Source of the DNA: Pseudomonas viridiflava
Lineage (GTDB): Bacteria > Pseudomonadota > Gammaproteobacteria > Pseudomonadales > Pseudomonadaceae
Assembly: GCF_900602065.1 (NCBI RefSeq)
Contig: NZ_UWFN01000350.1
Span: 124,001 to 188,000 of the forward strand
Direction of reading: 5' to 3'
DNA: 64,000 nt
The notes beneath the pieces were generated by a model. The model ran no database searches. It saw nothing but the letters and a program-made list of their open reading frames with translations, and had not been told where the DNA came from. Both the position numbers and the translations under genes were made by a program. Every line of letters begins with the position of its first letter. Within the stretch, counting starts at the first letter, position 1. Positions 24,876 to 32,582 of this stretch are shown piece after piece.

Positions 24876-24891
24876 TGTTCCACGTGGAACA
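24876..24891. promoter_or_regulatory. parS site downstream of gyrB (perfect)
   Basis: TGTTCCACGTGGAACA, a perfect parS palindrome, lies in the 269-bp gap after gyrB. This gap (24760-25028) also holds the gyrB terminator and a single REP arm at 24953; no gene is seen in it. Confidence 0.92.
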
Positions 24892-24952
24892 GAACTGAGT
24901 CGAAGCTCCGGTTGGTCCAAAAGCACTATACCAGGGGCTCAGATGCTCCATC

Positions 24953-24983
24953 TGTAGGAGGGAACTTGTTCGCGAGCGTTGGG
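24953..24983 (+). repeat. Single REP-like arm
   Basis: TGTAGGAGGGAACTTGTTCGCGAGCG resembles one arm of the TGTAGGAGCGAGCTTGCTCGCGA family found complete at 49173-49262. No partner arm is seen nearby, so this is probably a degenerate or solitary REP. Confidence 0.6.
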
Positions 24984-25028
24984 CCTGCAAGTCGATGAAC
25001 TCGTCTCGTCAACAAGTCTGCCCTTCCC

Positions 25029-25379
25029 TCAACCCTCCTTGTCGGGTCCTTTCCCATGATCAACCATATCTGCCGATGCTCTGCTGAAGCCATTGATCAC
25101 GATGTAAAGCAATGGGCCGATCGACAGGAACGACGCTGTTATTAAAAAATAAGGCAGGAGAGATACGATGGAATGACCTCTTGCGCGTGCATCCCGATAC
25201 ATCCAGACGCAAGCAAGGAAACCGAGCAAGTAGAGGTCAATGACCACCTGTGCAGTGTCTGGACTGGATATGAGCTCAATGCCAAAGCTGACCAGTGATT
25301 GCTCGGACAGCCACATGGTGCCCACCGTATAGAACGAGAAAACCACCAGAGTGGCCAATGCGAGGTAGGGTTTGTTCAT
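25029..25379 (-). CDS. DUF2834-type small membrane protein
   Basis: A 116-residue protein with an N-terminal membrane segment (about 5-22) and two more (about 50-65 and 77-98), plus the pattern YLLGFLACVWMYRDARARG seen in DUF2834 proteins. Function unknown. The start at 25379 (MNKPYLALATLV) has AAGGAAG upstream and was chosen over 25463, which would read through the operator palindrome. It diverges from the MmyB-like regulator; the shared 118-bp gap contains a perfect palindrome, so it is the most likely target of that regulator. Confidence 0.8.
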   Translation of the reverse strand: MNKPYLALATLVVFSFYTVGTMWLSEQSLVSFGIELISSPDTAQVVIDLYLLGFLACVWMYRDARARGHSIVSLLPYFLITASFLSIGPLLYIVINGFSRASADMVDHGKGPDKEG

Positions 25380-25446
25380 TAGTCTTCCTTGATTAATCAG
25401 CGATGAGCCTCCCAGCCAAGTTAGTGATATTTTCATGACAGGATCA

Positions 25447-25463
25447 ATGACCTCACAGGTCAT
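25447..25463. promoter_or_regulatory. Perfect palindromic operator candidate ATGACCT-N3-AGGTCAT
   Basis: ATGACCT, spacer CAC, AGGTCAT: two perfect 7-bp arms in the gap between the DUF2834 gene and the MmyB-like regulator, 35 bp from the regulator start. The arm and spacer lengths suit a dimeric helix-turn-helix protein. Binding by the adjacent regulator is inferred. Confidence 0.65.
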
Positions 25464-25497
25464 GGACTCACTGAACTCCCGCCGTTAGAGTCGATGA

Positions 25498-26334
25498 ATG
25501 AAGCCCCTACCTTTTCTTCGATCCACGCCCGCAGTTGATGCCGGTGAGCAGTTACGGCAATTGCGCCGTCAGGCCAGATTGAGCCAACTTGATCTGGCTT
25601 TGATTTCTGGCGTGTCTCAGCGCCACCTCAGTTGCATTGAGACAGGACGGGCCAGACCGAGCCCTTCTACTTTGCATAACTTGCTGACGGCACTGGAAGC
25701 GCCTTTAGAGCATTGCAATAGAGTGTTTCTCGCAGCCGGTCATGCGCCCCGTTACGAAGCTACTCCCCTCACCTCTCCGAGTATGGAGGCGGTTCGCGAA
25801 GCTATTACTCATCTACTTCACGCCAACAATCCTGCCCCGGCGATTGTCATGGGTAGTGAGTGGGATGTGTTGGCTGCGAATGTAAGCGCCGGAGTTTTGT
25901 TTGATCTGGTAGGCCTTGATGCCGCTGCCGCTAATGGACTCAATCTGCTCGAAACCCTATTGCAGCCTGGCGGGTTAGGCGACCATTTAATCAACGTTGA
26001 GGAGATCAGGTTGGTGGCCTGGCAAAGAGCTGCAAGAGAGAGCTTGAGTAACCTCAAGCTGGCAGGTCTCCTGAAAAGTCTGCCAGTACCAAGCGGCTCA
26101 TCAGCGCTAACCAATGAACCACCCCCGCTGTTATTCACACGACTCAACTCAAGGCAGGGTGAATTGAAATTCATGTCCACGTTTACAACATTCGGTATGC
26201 CGCTAGATGTCACCATGGAGTCGTTGCGTATCGAGCACCTGATTCCTGCTGACACGAAAACCTGGAACGTCATGACCCAAGCTTACGAAAAATTGAAAGC
26301 CGGGTTACCTGAAGGCGGCGCTAAGCAGTCATAG
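25498..26334 (+). CDS. XRE-family regulator with MmyB-like ligand domain
   Basis: A 278-residue transcription regulator. The N-terminal helix-turn-helix lies at about residues 17-70 (LRQLRRQARLSQLDLALISG...HLSCIETGRARPSPS), and the rest matches the MmyB-like ligand-binding domain (a PAS-like fold) found in actinobacterial and proteobacterial regulators. Relatives often sit next to an oxidoreductase they control; here the divergent neighbour is a small DUF2834 membrane protein. The pair occupies the place between gyrB and plsC, which are adjacent in P. aeruginosa, so it may be an accessory insertion. ATG at 25498 follows the operator closely. Confidence 0.88.
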   Translation: MKPLPFLRSTPAVDAGEQLRQLRRQARLSQLDLALISGVSQRHLSCIETGRARPSPSTLHNLLTALEAPLEHCNRVFLAAGHAPRYEATPLTSPSMEAVREAITHLLHANNPAPAIVMGSEWDVLAANVSAGVLFDLVGLDAAAANGLNLLETLLQPGGLGDHLINVEEIRLVAWQRAARESLSNLKLAGLLKSLPVPSGSSALTNEPPPLLFTRLNSRQGELKFMSTFTTFGMPLDVTMESLRIEHLIPADTKTWNVMTQAYEKLKAGLPEGGAKQS

Positions 26335-26373
26335 TGTTATTCATGCGCATAAGGATTCGCATAAATTCCAGCC

Positions 26374-26403
26374 ATAAAAAAACCGACCCCAATAGGTCGG
26401 TTC
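26374..26403 (-). terminator. Terminator after plsC operon
   Basis: A perfect 8-bp stem (AACCGACC with GGTCGGTT, loop CCAATA) is followed on the minus strand by a T-run, seen on the plus strand as AAAAAAA at 26376. It would end the glyQ-glyS-gmhB-plsC transcript, 130 bp after plsC. The plus strand lacks a T-run, so it does not serve the regulator gene. Confidence 0.8.
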
Positions 26404-26532
26404 TAGAAGCTCATAAAAACTTATGCACGTTTTTGGCTCTTTAATGAGCATCGGAAATAAGCAGTGAATCCAAGGGTTTGCCGCCGATTTTCACGAAAAA
26501 ATCAAAAACAGTGCACAGGTTATCCACAAAAC

Positions 26533-27303
26533 TCAAATCAGGGCTTCTTCATTGCTCGAGGTCGGTGCAGCAATTGAGCCCAATGCTTTCTGAGTGTCTT
26601 CGTTCCAGGTTTGAACGCGATCATTCAGGGCAGCGATAGCGCGTGGGCCCTCGCCTTCTGCGTACATGGGTTCGCCAATCACAACCTGGATCGTACCTGG
26701 CTTTTTCGCCCAGCCTTCCTTCGGCCAGTACTTGCCAGCATTGTGCGCAATTGGCAGCACAGGCAGGTTTGCGTTAACTGCCAATGCAGTACCACCGCGC
26801 GAGAACTTGCCTACCTGGCCAAACGGGACGCGGGTGCCCTCAGGAAAGATCAGCACCCAGACGCCGTCCTTGAGCAACTCGTCGCCCTTCTTGGCAATTT
26901 GCTTGAGGGCAGCTTTGGGGTTGTCACGATCAATCGCGATAGGACGCAGCATCGCCATTGCCCAGCCGAAGAACGGGACATACAGAAGCTCACGCTTGAG
27001 CACTTGGCTCAGTGGCGAGAAGTACTGTGACAGGAAGAACGTTTCCCACGTGCTCTGGTGATTGGAGATGATCACGCATGGAGTCTTGGGGACATTTTCT
27101 GCGCCGGTCACTTCAACCCGGATGTTCAGGAATATGCGCGTCAACCAGATTGCGCAGCGGCACCAGTAAACGTTGATGAAACGATAGCGAGCCTTGAAGG
27201 GCAGGAACGGGGCGATAAAGAAGCTTAACGTGCACCACAGCAGAGAGCTGGTGCCTAGCAACAGGTAGAAGAGAAAAGTCCTGATTGCCTGGATGATCGA
27301 CAT
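26533..27303 (-). CDS. plsC: 1-acyl-sn-glycerol-3-phosphate acyltransferase
   Basis: A 256-residue PlsC-family acyltransferase that makes phosphatidic acid from lysophosphatidic acid; the P. aeruginosa counterpart next to gyrB is called lptA. An N-terminal hydrophobic segment anchors it in the inner membrane. Catalytic motif I reads NHQSTWE, i.e. H-X4-E rather than the textbook H-X4-D; I recall this Glu version from other beta/gamma-proteobacterial PlsC proteins. Motif III FPEGTRVPFG is intact. The start MSIIQAIRTFLF at 27303 was chosen; a longer frame to 27393 overlaps gmhB. Confidence 0.92.
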   Translation of the reverse strand: MSIIQAIRTFLFYLLLGTSSLLWCTLSFFIAPFLPFKARYRFINVYWCRCAIWLTRIFLNIRVEVTGAENVPKTPCVIISNHQSTWETFFLSQYFSPLSQVLKRELLYVPFFGWAMAMLRPIAIDRDNPKAALKQIAKKGDELLKDGVWVLIFPEGTRVPFGQVGKFSRGGTALAVNANLPVLPIAHNAGKYWPKEGWAKKPGTIQVVIGEPMYAEGEGPRAIAALNDRVQTWNEDTQKALGSIAAPTSSNEEALI

Positions 27304-27349
27304 AGTTGCTTTTACCATGCGGGCGAAAGCCCGTTCATCAAGCGTACCG

Positions 27350-27901
27350 CTAGTTGTTTTGCGGCGCGCTATTGTGGATAAGTTCTGCGGCAACCGCCGC
27401 TAGATCGTCAAAAACCAACGTATTGGCGGGTAGCGAACCGGCCAGTGTTTTCTCACCTTTACCGGTCTTCACCAGAACCGGTTGTGAATCGACGGCCAGT
27501 GCGGCCTTCAGGTCACTACTGCTGTCGCCCACAAACCATGTTCCCGCCAGCTCCGTCTGGTAGTGTCGGGCGATGGTTTGCAACATGCCCGGTTTCGGTT
27601 TGCGGCAATCGCATCCCTCATCGGGCCCATGTGGGCAATAGACAATCAAACCAACCTGGCCACCCTGCTCCGCTACTAACTCACGCAAACGTGCGTGCAT
27701 GGCGTCCAGAGTGGCCAGATCGTAATAACCTCGGGCGATGCCGGACTGGTTGGTCGCGACTGCAACCGTCCAGCCAGCTTTGCTCAGTTGCGCAATAGCC
27801 TCAATCGAGCCGGAAATCGGAATCCACTCCGCCACCGACTTGATGTAAGCGTCGGAGTCATGATTGATGACTCCATCCCGATCGAGGATCAGCAACTTCA
27901 C
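27350..27901 (-). CDS. gmhB: D-glycero-beta-D-manno-heptose-1,7-bisphosphate 7-phosphatase
   Basis: GmhB, 183 residues, removes the C7 phosphate of heptose bisphosphate in the ADP-heptose pathway for the lipopolysaccharide inner core. The HAD motif I LDRDGVIN is at residues 6-13, motif III region has CDCRKPKPGM, and the zinc-binding cysteines/histidine appear in CPHGPDEGCDC. It follows glyS by 14 bp and precedes plsC by 46 bp, so cell-envelope genes are joined to glycyl-tRNA synthetase here, as in other Pseudomonas. Confidence 0.96.
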   Translation of the reverse strand: MKLLILDRDGVINHDSDAYIKSVAEWIPISGSIEAIAQLSKAGWTVAVATNQSGIARGYYDLATLDAMHARLRELVAEQGGQVGLIVYCPHGPDEGCDCRKPKPGMLQTIARHYQTELAGTWFVGDSSSDLKAALAVDSQPVLVKTGKGEKTLAGSLPANTLVFDDLAAVAAELIHNSAPQNN

Positions 27902-27915
27902 GGTACGCCCCTTCC

Positions 27916-29970
27916 TCAGCCCAGCAACGAGATGTCAGCGACACCGAGGAACAGGCCACGCAGACGCGCCAGCAGCGCATAGCGGTTGGCACGCACGCTG
28001 GCATCCTCGGCGTTGACCATCACGGCTTCGAAGAACGCATCAACCGGTTCACGCAGGGCTGCCAGACGCGCGAGGGTTTCGCTGTACTGACGCGCTTCTG
28101 CCATTGGCTGCACATCCTGATCCGCTTGCTTGATCGCCGAATACAGCGAGAACTCGTTAGCGTTATCGAAGTACTTGGGCTCGACGGTCTGAGCGATATT
28201 GCCTTCAGCTTTGCTCAACAGATTCGACACGCGCTTGTTCACAGCGGCCAACGCGGCAGCTTCCGGCAGTTTGCGGAACGCCTGAACGGCTTGAACACGC
28301 TGATCGAAATCCAGCGCCGAGCCTGGTTGCAGGGCACGAACCGACAGATAAACCGCCACTTCGACACCTTCGTCTTCGTAACGCGCACGCAGGCGGTCGA
28401 AGATGAATTCCAGTACCTGATCGGACAGACCGGCAGCTTTGACCTTGGCACCGAACTGACCCACCGCAAATTTCACGGTTTCGATCAGGTCCAGGTCCAG
28501 CTGCTTCTCGATCAGAATGCGCAGGATGCCCAGCGCGGCACGACGCAGTGCGTACGGGTCTTTACTGCCGGTTGGCAGCATGCCAATACCGAAGATACCG
28601 ACCAGAGTGTCCAGCTTGTCAGCGATGGCCACTGCCGAACCGGTCAAGGTCGTTGGCAGTTCAGCGCCAGCACCGCGTGGCATGTACTGCTCGTTCAGCG
28701 CCAGAGCTACATCGTCGGTTTCGCCGTCAGCCTTGGCGTAGTAGTAACCCGCAATACCCTGCATCTCAGGGAATTCGCCAACCATTTCCGTGGCCAGGTC
28801 GCACTTGGACAACAGCCCGGCACGGGCTGCACGTTGAGCGTCGCCACCAATACGTGGAGCAATGAACGCAGCGAGTTTCGAAACACGTTCAGCTTTGTCG
28901 AAAACGCTGCCCAACTGAGCCTGGAACACGACGTTCTGCAGACGCTGGTTGAAGGTTTCCAGCTTCTGCTTCTTGTCCTGCTTGAAGAAGAACTCGGCGT
29001 CGGTCAGACGTGGACGAACAACTTTCTCGTTACCCAGCACGATCTGCTGCGGGTCTTTGCTTTCAATGTTCGCGACGGTAATGAAGCGCGGCAGCAATTT
29101 GCCGTCGGCATCCAGCAGGCAGAAATACTTCTGGTTGTCCTGCATGGTGGTGATCAGGGCTTCTTGCGGCACTTCCAGGAAGCGCTCTTCGAACGAACAC
29201 ACCAGCGGAACAGGCCACTCAACCAGCGAAGTCACTTCGTCCAGCAGGCTTGGCGGCACGATGGCGGTGCCTTCGTGCTGGGTCGCGAGCTCGTCGACGC
29301 GCTTGGTGATCAGTTGGCGACGTTCGTTGAAGTCAGCCAATACATACGCATTGCGCAGATCGCTCAGGTAGCTGGCTGGCGAGGTGATGCGAACGCTTTC
29401 CGGATGGTGGAAGCGATGACCGCGGGAGTCACGGCCAGCAGTCTGAGCCAGGATCGTGCAGTCGATGACCTGATCGCCGAATAGCATGACCAGCCACTGG
29501 GTTGGACGCACGAACTCTTCCTTGCGAGCGCCCCAGCGCATGCGCTTGGGAATCGGCAGGTCGTTCAGGGAGTCTTCAACGATGGTCGGCAGCAGGCTCG
29601 CGGTCGGCTTGCCAGCAATGCTCTGGCTGTAGCGCAGCTTGGGACCGCTCTGGTCGATTTCGCTCAGATCTACTCCGCACTTCTTGGCAAAGCCAAGCGC
29701 CGCCTGAGTCGGGTTGCCTTCCGCGTCGAAAGCCGCCTGACGCGGAGGGCCGTCAAGGTTGATGCTGCGATCAGGCTGCTGAGTCGAGAGACCCGTGATC
29801 AATACAGCCAGACGACGCGGTGCGCCATAAACCTGCTTGGCGCTGTAAGTCAGGCCAGCAGATTGCAGGCCTTTTTCGATACCGGCCAGGAAGGCGTCAG
29901 CCAAAGTATTGAGCGCTTTTGGCGGCAGCTCTTCGGTGCCCAGTTCAACCAGAAAATCTTGAGCACTCAT
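27916..29970 (-). CDS. glyS: Glycine--tRNA ligase beta subunit
   Basis: Beta subunit of the alpha2beta2 glycyl-tRNA synthetase, 684 residues, supplying tRNA recognition. It begins MSAQDFLVELGTEELPPKAL, the family hallmark, and ends with a DALR-like anticodon-binding region (PVDAFFEAVMVNAEDASVRA). It overlaps glyQ by four bases (ATGA), so the two subunits are translationally coupled. Confidence 0.98.
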   Translation of the reverse strand: MSAQDFLVELGTEELPPKALNTLADAFLAGIEKGLQSAGLTYSAKQVYGAPRRLAVLITGLSTQQPDRSINLDGPPRQAAFDAEGNPTQAALGFAKKCGVDLSEIDQSGPKLRYSQSIAGKPTASLLPTIVEDSLNDLPIPKRMRWGARKEEFVRPTQWLVMLFGDQVIDCTILAQTAGRDSRGHRFHHPESVRITSPASYLSDLRNAYVLADFNERRQLITKRVDELATQHEGTAIVPPSLLDEVTSLVEWPVPLVCSFEERFLEVPQEALITTMQDNQKYFCLLDADGKLLPRFITVANIESKDPQQIVLGNEKVVRPRLTDAEFFFKQDKKQKLETFNQRLQNVVFQAQLGSVFDKAERVSKLAAFIAPRIGGDAQRAARAGLLSKCDLATEMVGEFPEMQGIAGYYYAKADGETDDVALALNEQYMPRGAGAELPTTLTGSAVAIADKLDTLVGIFGIGMLPTGSKDPYALRRAALGILRILIEKQLDLDLIETVKFAVGQFGAKVKAAGLSDQVLEFIFDRLRARYEDEGVEVAVYLSVRALQPGSALDFDQRVQAVQAFRKLPEAAALAAVNKRVSNLLSKAEGNIAQTVEPKYFDNANEFSLYSAIKQADQDVQPMAEARQYSETLARLAALREPVDAFFEAVMVNAEDASVRANRYALLARLRGLFLGVADISLLG

Positions 29971-30920
29971 TGTTGCGCCTCCAGCTTGGCCAGCACTTCA
30001 TCACGTAAATCAGGTGGAGCCATTGGGAAGCCCAGCTTGGCGCGTGCCATCAGATAAGCCTGGGCAACCGAACGAGCCAGAGTACGAACGCGCAGGATGT
30101 ACTGCTGACGAGCAGTTACCGAAATAGCGCGGCGGGCGTCCAGCAGGTTGAAGGTGTGGGATGCCTTCAAGACCATTTCGTAGCTTGGCAGCGGCAATGG
30201 CTGATCCAGCTCGATCAGGCGCTTGGCTTCGCTTTCGTAGAAGTCGAACAGTTCGAACAGCTTGTCGACGTTGGCGTGTTCGAAGTTGTAAGTCGATTGC
30301 TCCACTTCGTTCTGGTGGAACACATCGCCGTAAGTCACGCGGCCGAATGGACCGTCAGCCCAGACCAGGTCATAGACCGAGTCAACGTTCTGCAGGTACA
30401 TCGCCAGACGTTCAAGGCCGTAGGTGATCTCACCGGTCACCGGATAGCATTCAATGCCGCCCGCTTGCTGGAAGTAAGTGAACTGCGACACTTCCATGCC
30501 GTTGAGCCAGATTTCCCAGCCCAGACCCCAGGCGCCGAGAGTCGGCGATTCCCAGTTGTCTTCAACGAAACGAACGTCATGGACCAACGGGTCCAGACCA
30601 ACGTGCTTCAGCGAGCCCAGATACAGCTCCTGGAAGTTGTCCGGGTTCGGTTTGAGGACTACCTGAAACTGGTAGTAGTGCTGCAGGCGGTTCGGGTTTT
30701 CACCGTAACGGCCGTCAGTAGGACGGCGGCTTGGTTGCACGTAGGCTGCGTTCCAGGTTTCCGGGCCTACGGCGCGCAGAAACGTGGCAGTGTGGAAAGT
30801 GCCGGCGCCTACTTCCATATCGTAGGGCTGAAGTACCACACAACCTTGCTCGGCCCAGTATTGCTGGAGGGCGAGGATCAAGTCTTGGAAGGTACGCACG
30901 GCTGGCGTAGGCTGGCTCAC
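29967..30920 (-). CDS. glyQ: Glycine--tRNA ligase alpha subunit
   Basis: Alpha subunit of glycyl-tRNA synthetase, 317 residues, carrying the class II aminoacylation site. Conserved stretches VLQPYDMEVGAGTFHTATFL and GWEIWLNGMEV are present. Two GTG starts are possible; 30920 (MSQPTPAVRTFQDLI) has AGGTGA five bases upstream and matches the usual family start, so it is preferred over 30929. It diverges from tag with an 80-bp promoter region. Confidence 0.96.
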   Translation of the reverse strand: MSQPTPAVRTFQDLILALQQYWAEQGCVVLQPYDMEVGAGTFHTATFLRAVGPETWNAAYVQPSRRPTDGRYGENPNRLQHYYQFQVVLKPNPDNFQELYLGSLKHVGLDPLVHDVRFVEDNWESPTLGAWGLGWEIWLNGMEVSQFTYFQQAGGIECYPVTGEITYGLERLAMYLQNVDSVYDLVWADGPFGRVTYGDVFHQNEVEQSTYNFEHANVDKLFELFDFYESEAKRLIELDQPLPLPSYEMVLKASHTFNLLDARRAISVTARQQYILRVRTLARSVAQAYLMARAKLGFPMAPPDLRDEVLAKLEAQQ

Positions 30921-31000
30921 GAAATTCACCTGTACTGGGGCTGCGATTTAAAGAGCGGGAGTATACCCGATTCAGCAGCACCTCCACCCTTGGAAGCCCT

Positions 31001-31552
31001 ATGCCACGCTGCTATTGGTGCAACGAAGAGCCGATTTACATCGATTATCACGATCAGGAGTGGGGCGTGCCGTTGCGCGACGCGCAGAAGCTCTTCGAGT
31101 TGCTTTTGCTCGAAGGGTTCCAGGCCGGTCTGTCATGGATTACCGTTTTGAAAAAGCGTGCACGTTACCGGGAGGTCATGTTCGGTTTTGATGTGCACCG
31201 AATCGCCGCGATGACCGACGATGAAATTGAAGTCCTGATGCAGGAGCCTGGCATCATCCGCAACCGCCTCAAACTCAACGCTGCTCGACGTAACGCGCAG
31301 GCATGGTTGAAGCTGGACGACCCTGTCGAATTTCTCTGGTCGTTCGTTGGCGGTGAACAGAAGGTCAACCATCGCAAGGATCGCAGCGAAGTCCCGGCCA
31401 TCACGCCCGAGGCCGAGGCCATGAGCAAAGCGCTGAAGAAAGCAGGCTTTACCTTTGTGGGCCCGACCATCTGTTACGCCTACATGCAATCGAGCGGCAT
31501 GGTCATGGACCACACCGTGGATTGTGATCGATACGCGGATTTGGCTCGCTGA
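31001..31552 (+). CDS. tag: DNA-3-methyladenine glycosylase I
   Basis: Tag, 183 residues, removes 3-methyladenine from alkylated DNA, starting base excision repair. Zinc ligands Cys4, His17, His171 and Cys175 and the active-site Glu38 (LLLEGFQAGLSW) are visible. The length matches the family. It diverges from glyQ and is followed after 38 bp by the lipid A acyltransferase gene. Confidence 0.97.
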   Translation: MPRCYWCNEEPIYIDYHDQEWGVPLRDAQKLFELLLLEGFQAGLSWITVLKKRARYREVMFGFDVHRIAAMTDDEIEVLMQEPGIIRNRLKLNAARRNAQAWLKLDDPVEFLWSFVGGEQKVNHRKDRSEVPAITPEAEAMSKALKKAGFTFVGPTICYAYMQSSGMVMDHTVDCDRYADLAR

Positions 31553-31590
31553 TGGGTACAATGGCCGCCTTGAGTTTTGGGGAGTGATCT

Positions 31591-32478
31591 GTGGAAAAGT
31601 TTAAAGGTGCCCTCATGGTGGGTGCATTGCGACTGTTTGCCTTGTTGCCCTGGCGCGTTGTGCAGTGGGCCGGTGCGGGTATTGGCTGGTTGATGTGGAA
31701 ACTGCCGAACCGCTCTCGTGAGGTCGCGCGCATCAACCTGGCTAAATGCTTTCCGGAAATGGACCCTGCCGAGCGCGAGCGTCTGGTCGGTCGTAGCTTG
31801 ATGGACATCGGCAAGACCCTCACCGAAAGCGCCTGTGCCTGGATCTGGCCCGCTCAGAAATCCATCGATCTGGTGCGCGAAGTCGAAGGCCTCGACGTGC
31901 TCAAGGATGCCTTGGCGTCCGGCAAGGGTGTCGTTGGCATCACCAGTCACCTCGGCAACTGGGAAGTGTTGAACCACTTCTACTGCAGCCAGTGCAAACC
32001 GATCATTTTCTATCGTCCGCCCAAGCTCAAGGCGGTCGATGACCTGCTGCGCAAACAGCGCGTGCAACTGGGTAACCGCGTGGCGGCGTCCACCAAGGAA
32101 GGCATTCTCAGTGTCATCAAGGAAGTGCGCAAAGGCGGCTCGGTGGGTATTCCGGCCGATCCCGAGCCAGCAGAATCAGCAGGGATCTTCGTACCGTTTT
32201 TTGCCACCACGGCCCTGACCAGCAAGTTTGTGCCCAACATGCTGGCCGGTGGAAAGGCGGTCGGCGTGTTCCTGCATGCCATGCGCCTGCCGGATGGTTC
32301 GGGTTACAAAGTGGTGCTGGAAGCTGCGCCCGAGGCCATGTACAGCACCGACACCGAAACGTCTGCCGCCGCCATGAGTCAGGTGGTGGAGAAGTATGTG
32401 CGGGCGTATCCGAGCCAGTACATGTGGACCATGAAGCGCTTCAAGAAGCGCCCTGCCGGTGAAGCGCGCTGGTATTGA
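31591..32478 (+). CDS. lpxL: Lipid A biosynthesis lauroyl (secondary) acyltransferase
   Basis: A 295-residue LpxL/HtrB-family enzyme that adds a secondary acyl chain to lipid A at the inner membrane. The acyltransferase catalytic motif H-X4-E appears as SHLGNWE, with an N-terminal membrane helix. By position after tag it corresponds to the P. aeruginosa htrB homologue PA0011. The start is GTG at 31591 with GGGGAG upstream. The C-terminus ends in a basic stretch followed at once by a REP doublet. Confidence 0.92.
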   Translation: MEKFKGALMVGALRLFALLPWRVVQWAGAGIGWLMWKLPNRSREVARINLAKCFPEMDPAERERLVGRSLMDIGKTLTESACAWIWPAQKSIDLVREVEGLDVLKDALASGKGVVGITSHLGNWEVLNHFYCSQCKPIIFYRPPKLKAVDDLLRKQRVQLGNRVAASTKEGILSVIKEVRKGGSVGIPADPEPAESAGIFVPFFATTALTSKFVPNMLAGGKAVGVFLHAMRLPDGSGYKVVLEAAPEAMYSTDTETSAAAMSQVVEKYVRAYPSQYMWTMKRFKKRPAGEARWY

Positions 32479-32491
32479 GTTGAATTGGCCT

Positions 32492-32566
32492 TTGTAGGAG
32501 CTGCCGAAGGCTGCGAATGCGGTGTGTCATGAAACACGCCTCGCAGCCTTCGGCAGCTCCTACAAG
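32492..32566. repeat. REP doublet, GCTGCCGAAGGCTGCGA family
   Basis: Inverted pair: TGTAGGAGCTGCCGAAGGCT on the left and its complement, ending GGCAGCTCCTACA, on the right, about 75 bp in all. It fills the convergent gap between the lpxL-like gene and trkA. Five other copies occur in this window. Confidence 0.9.
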
Positions 32567-32582
32567 GAAACCACATTCCCGT

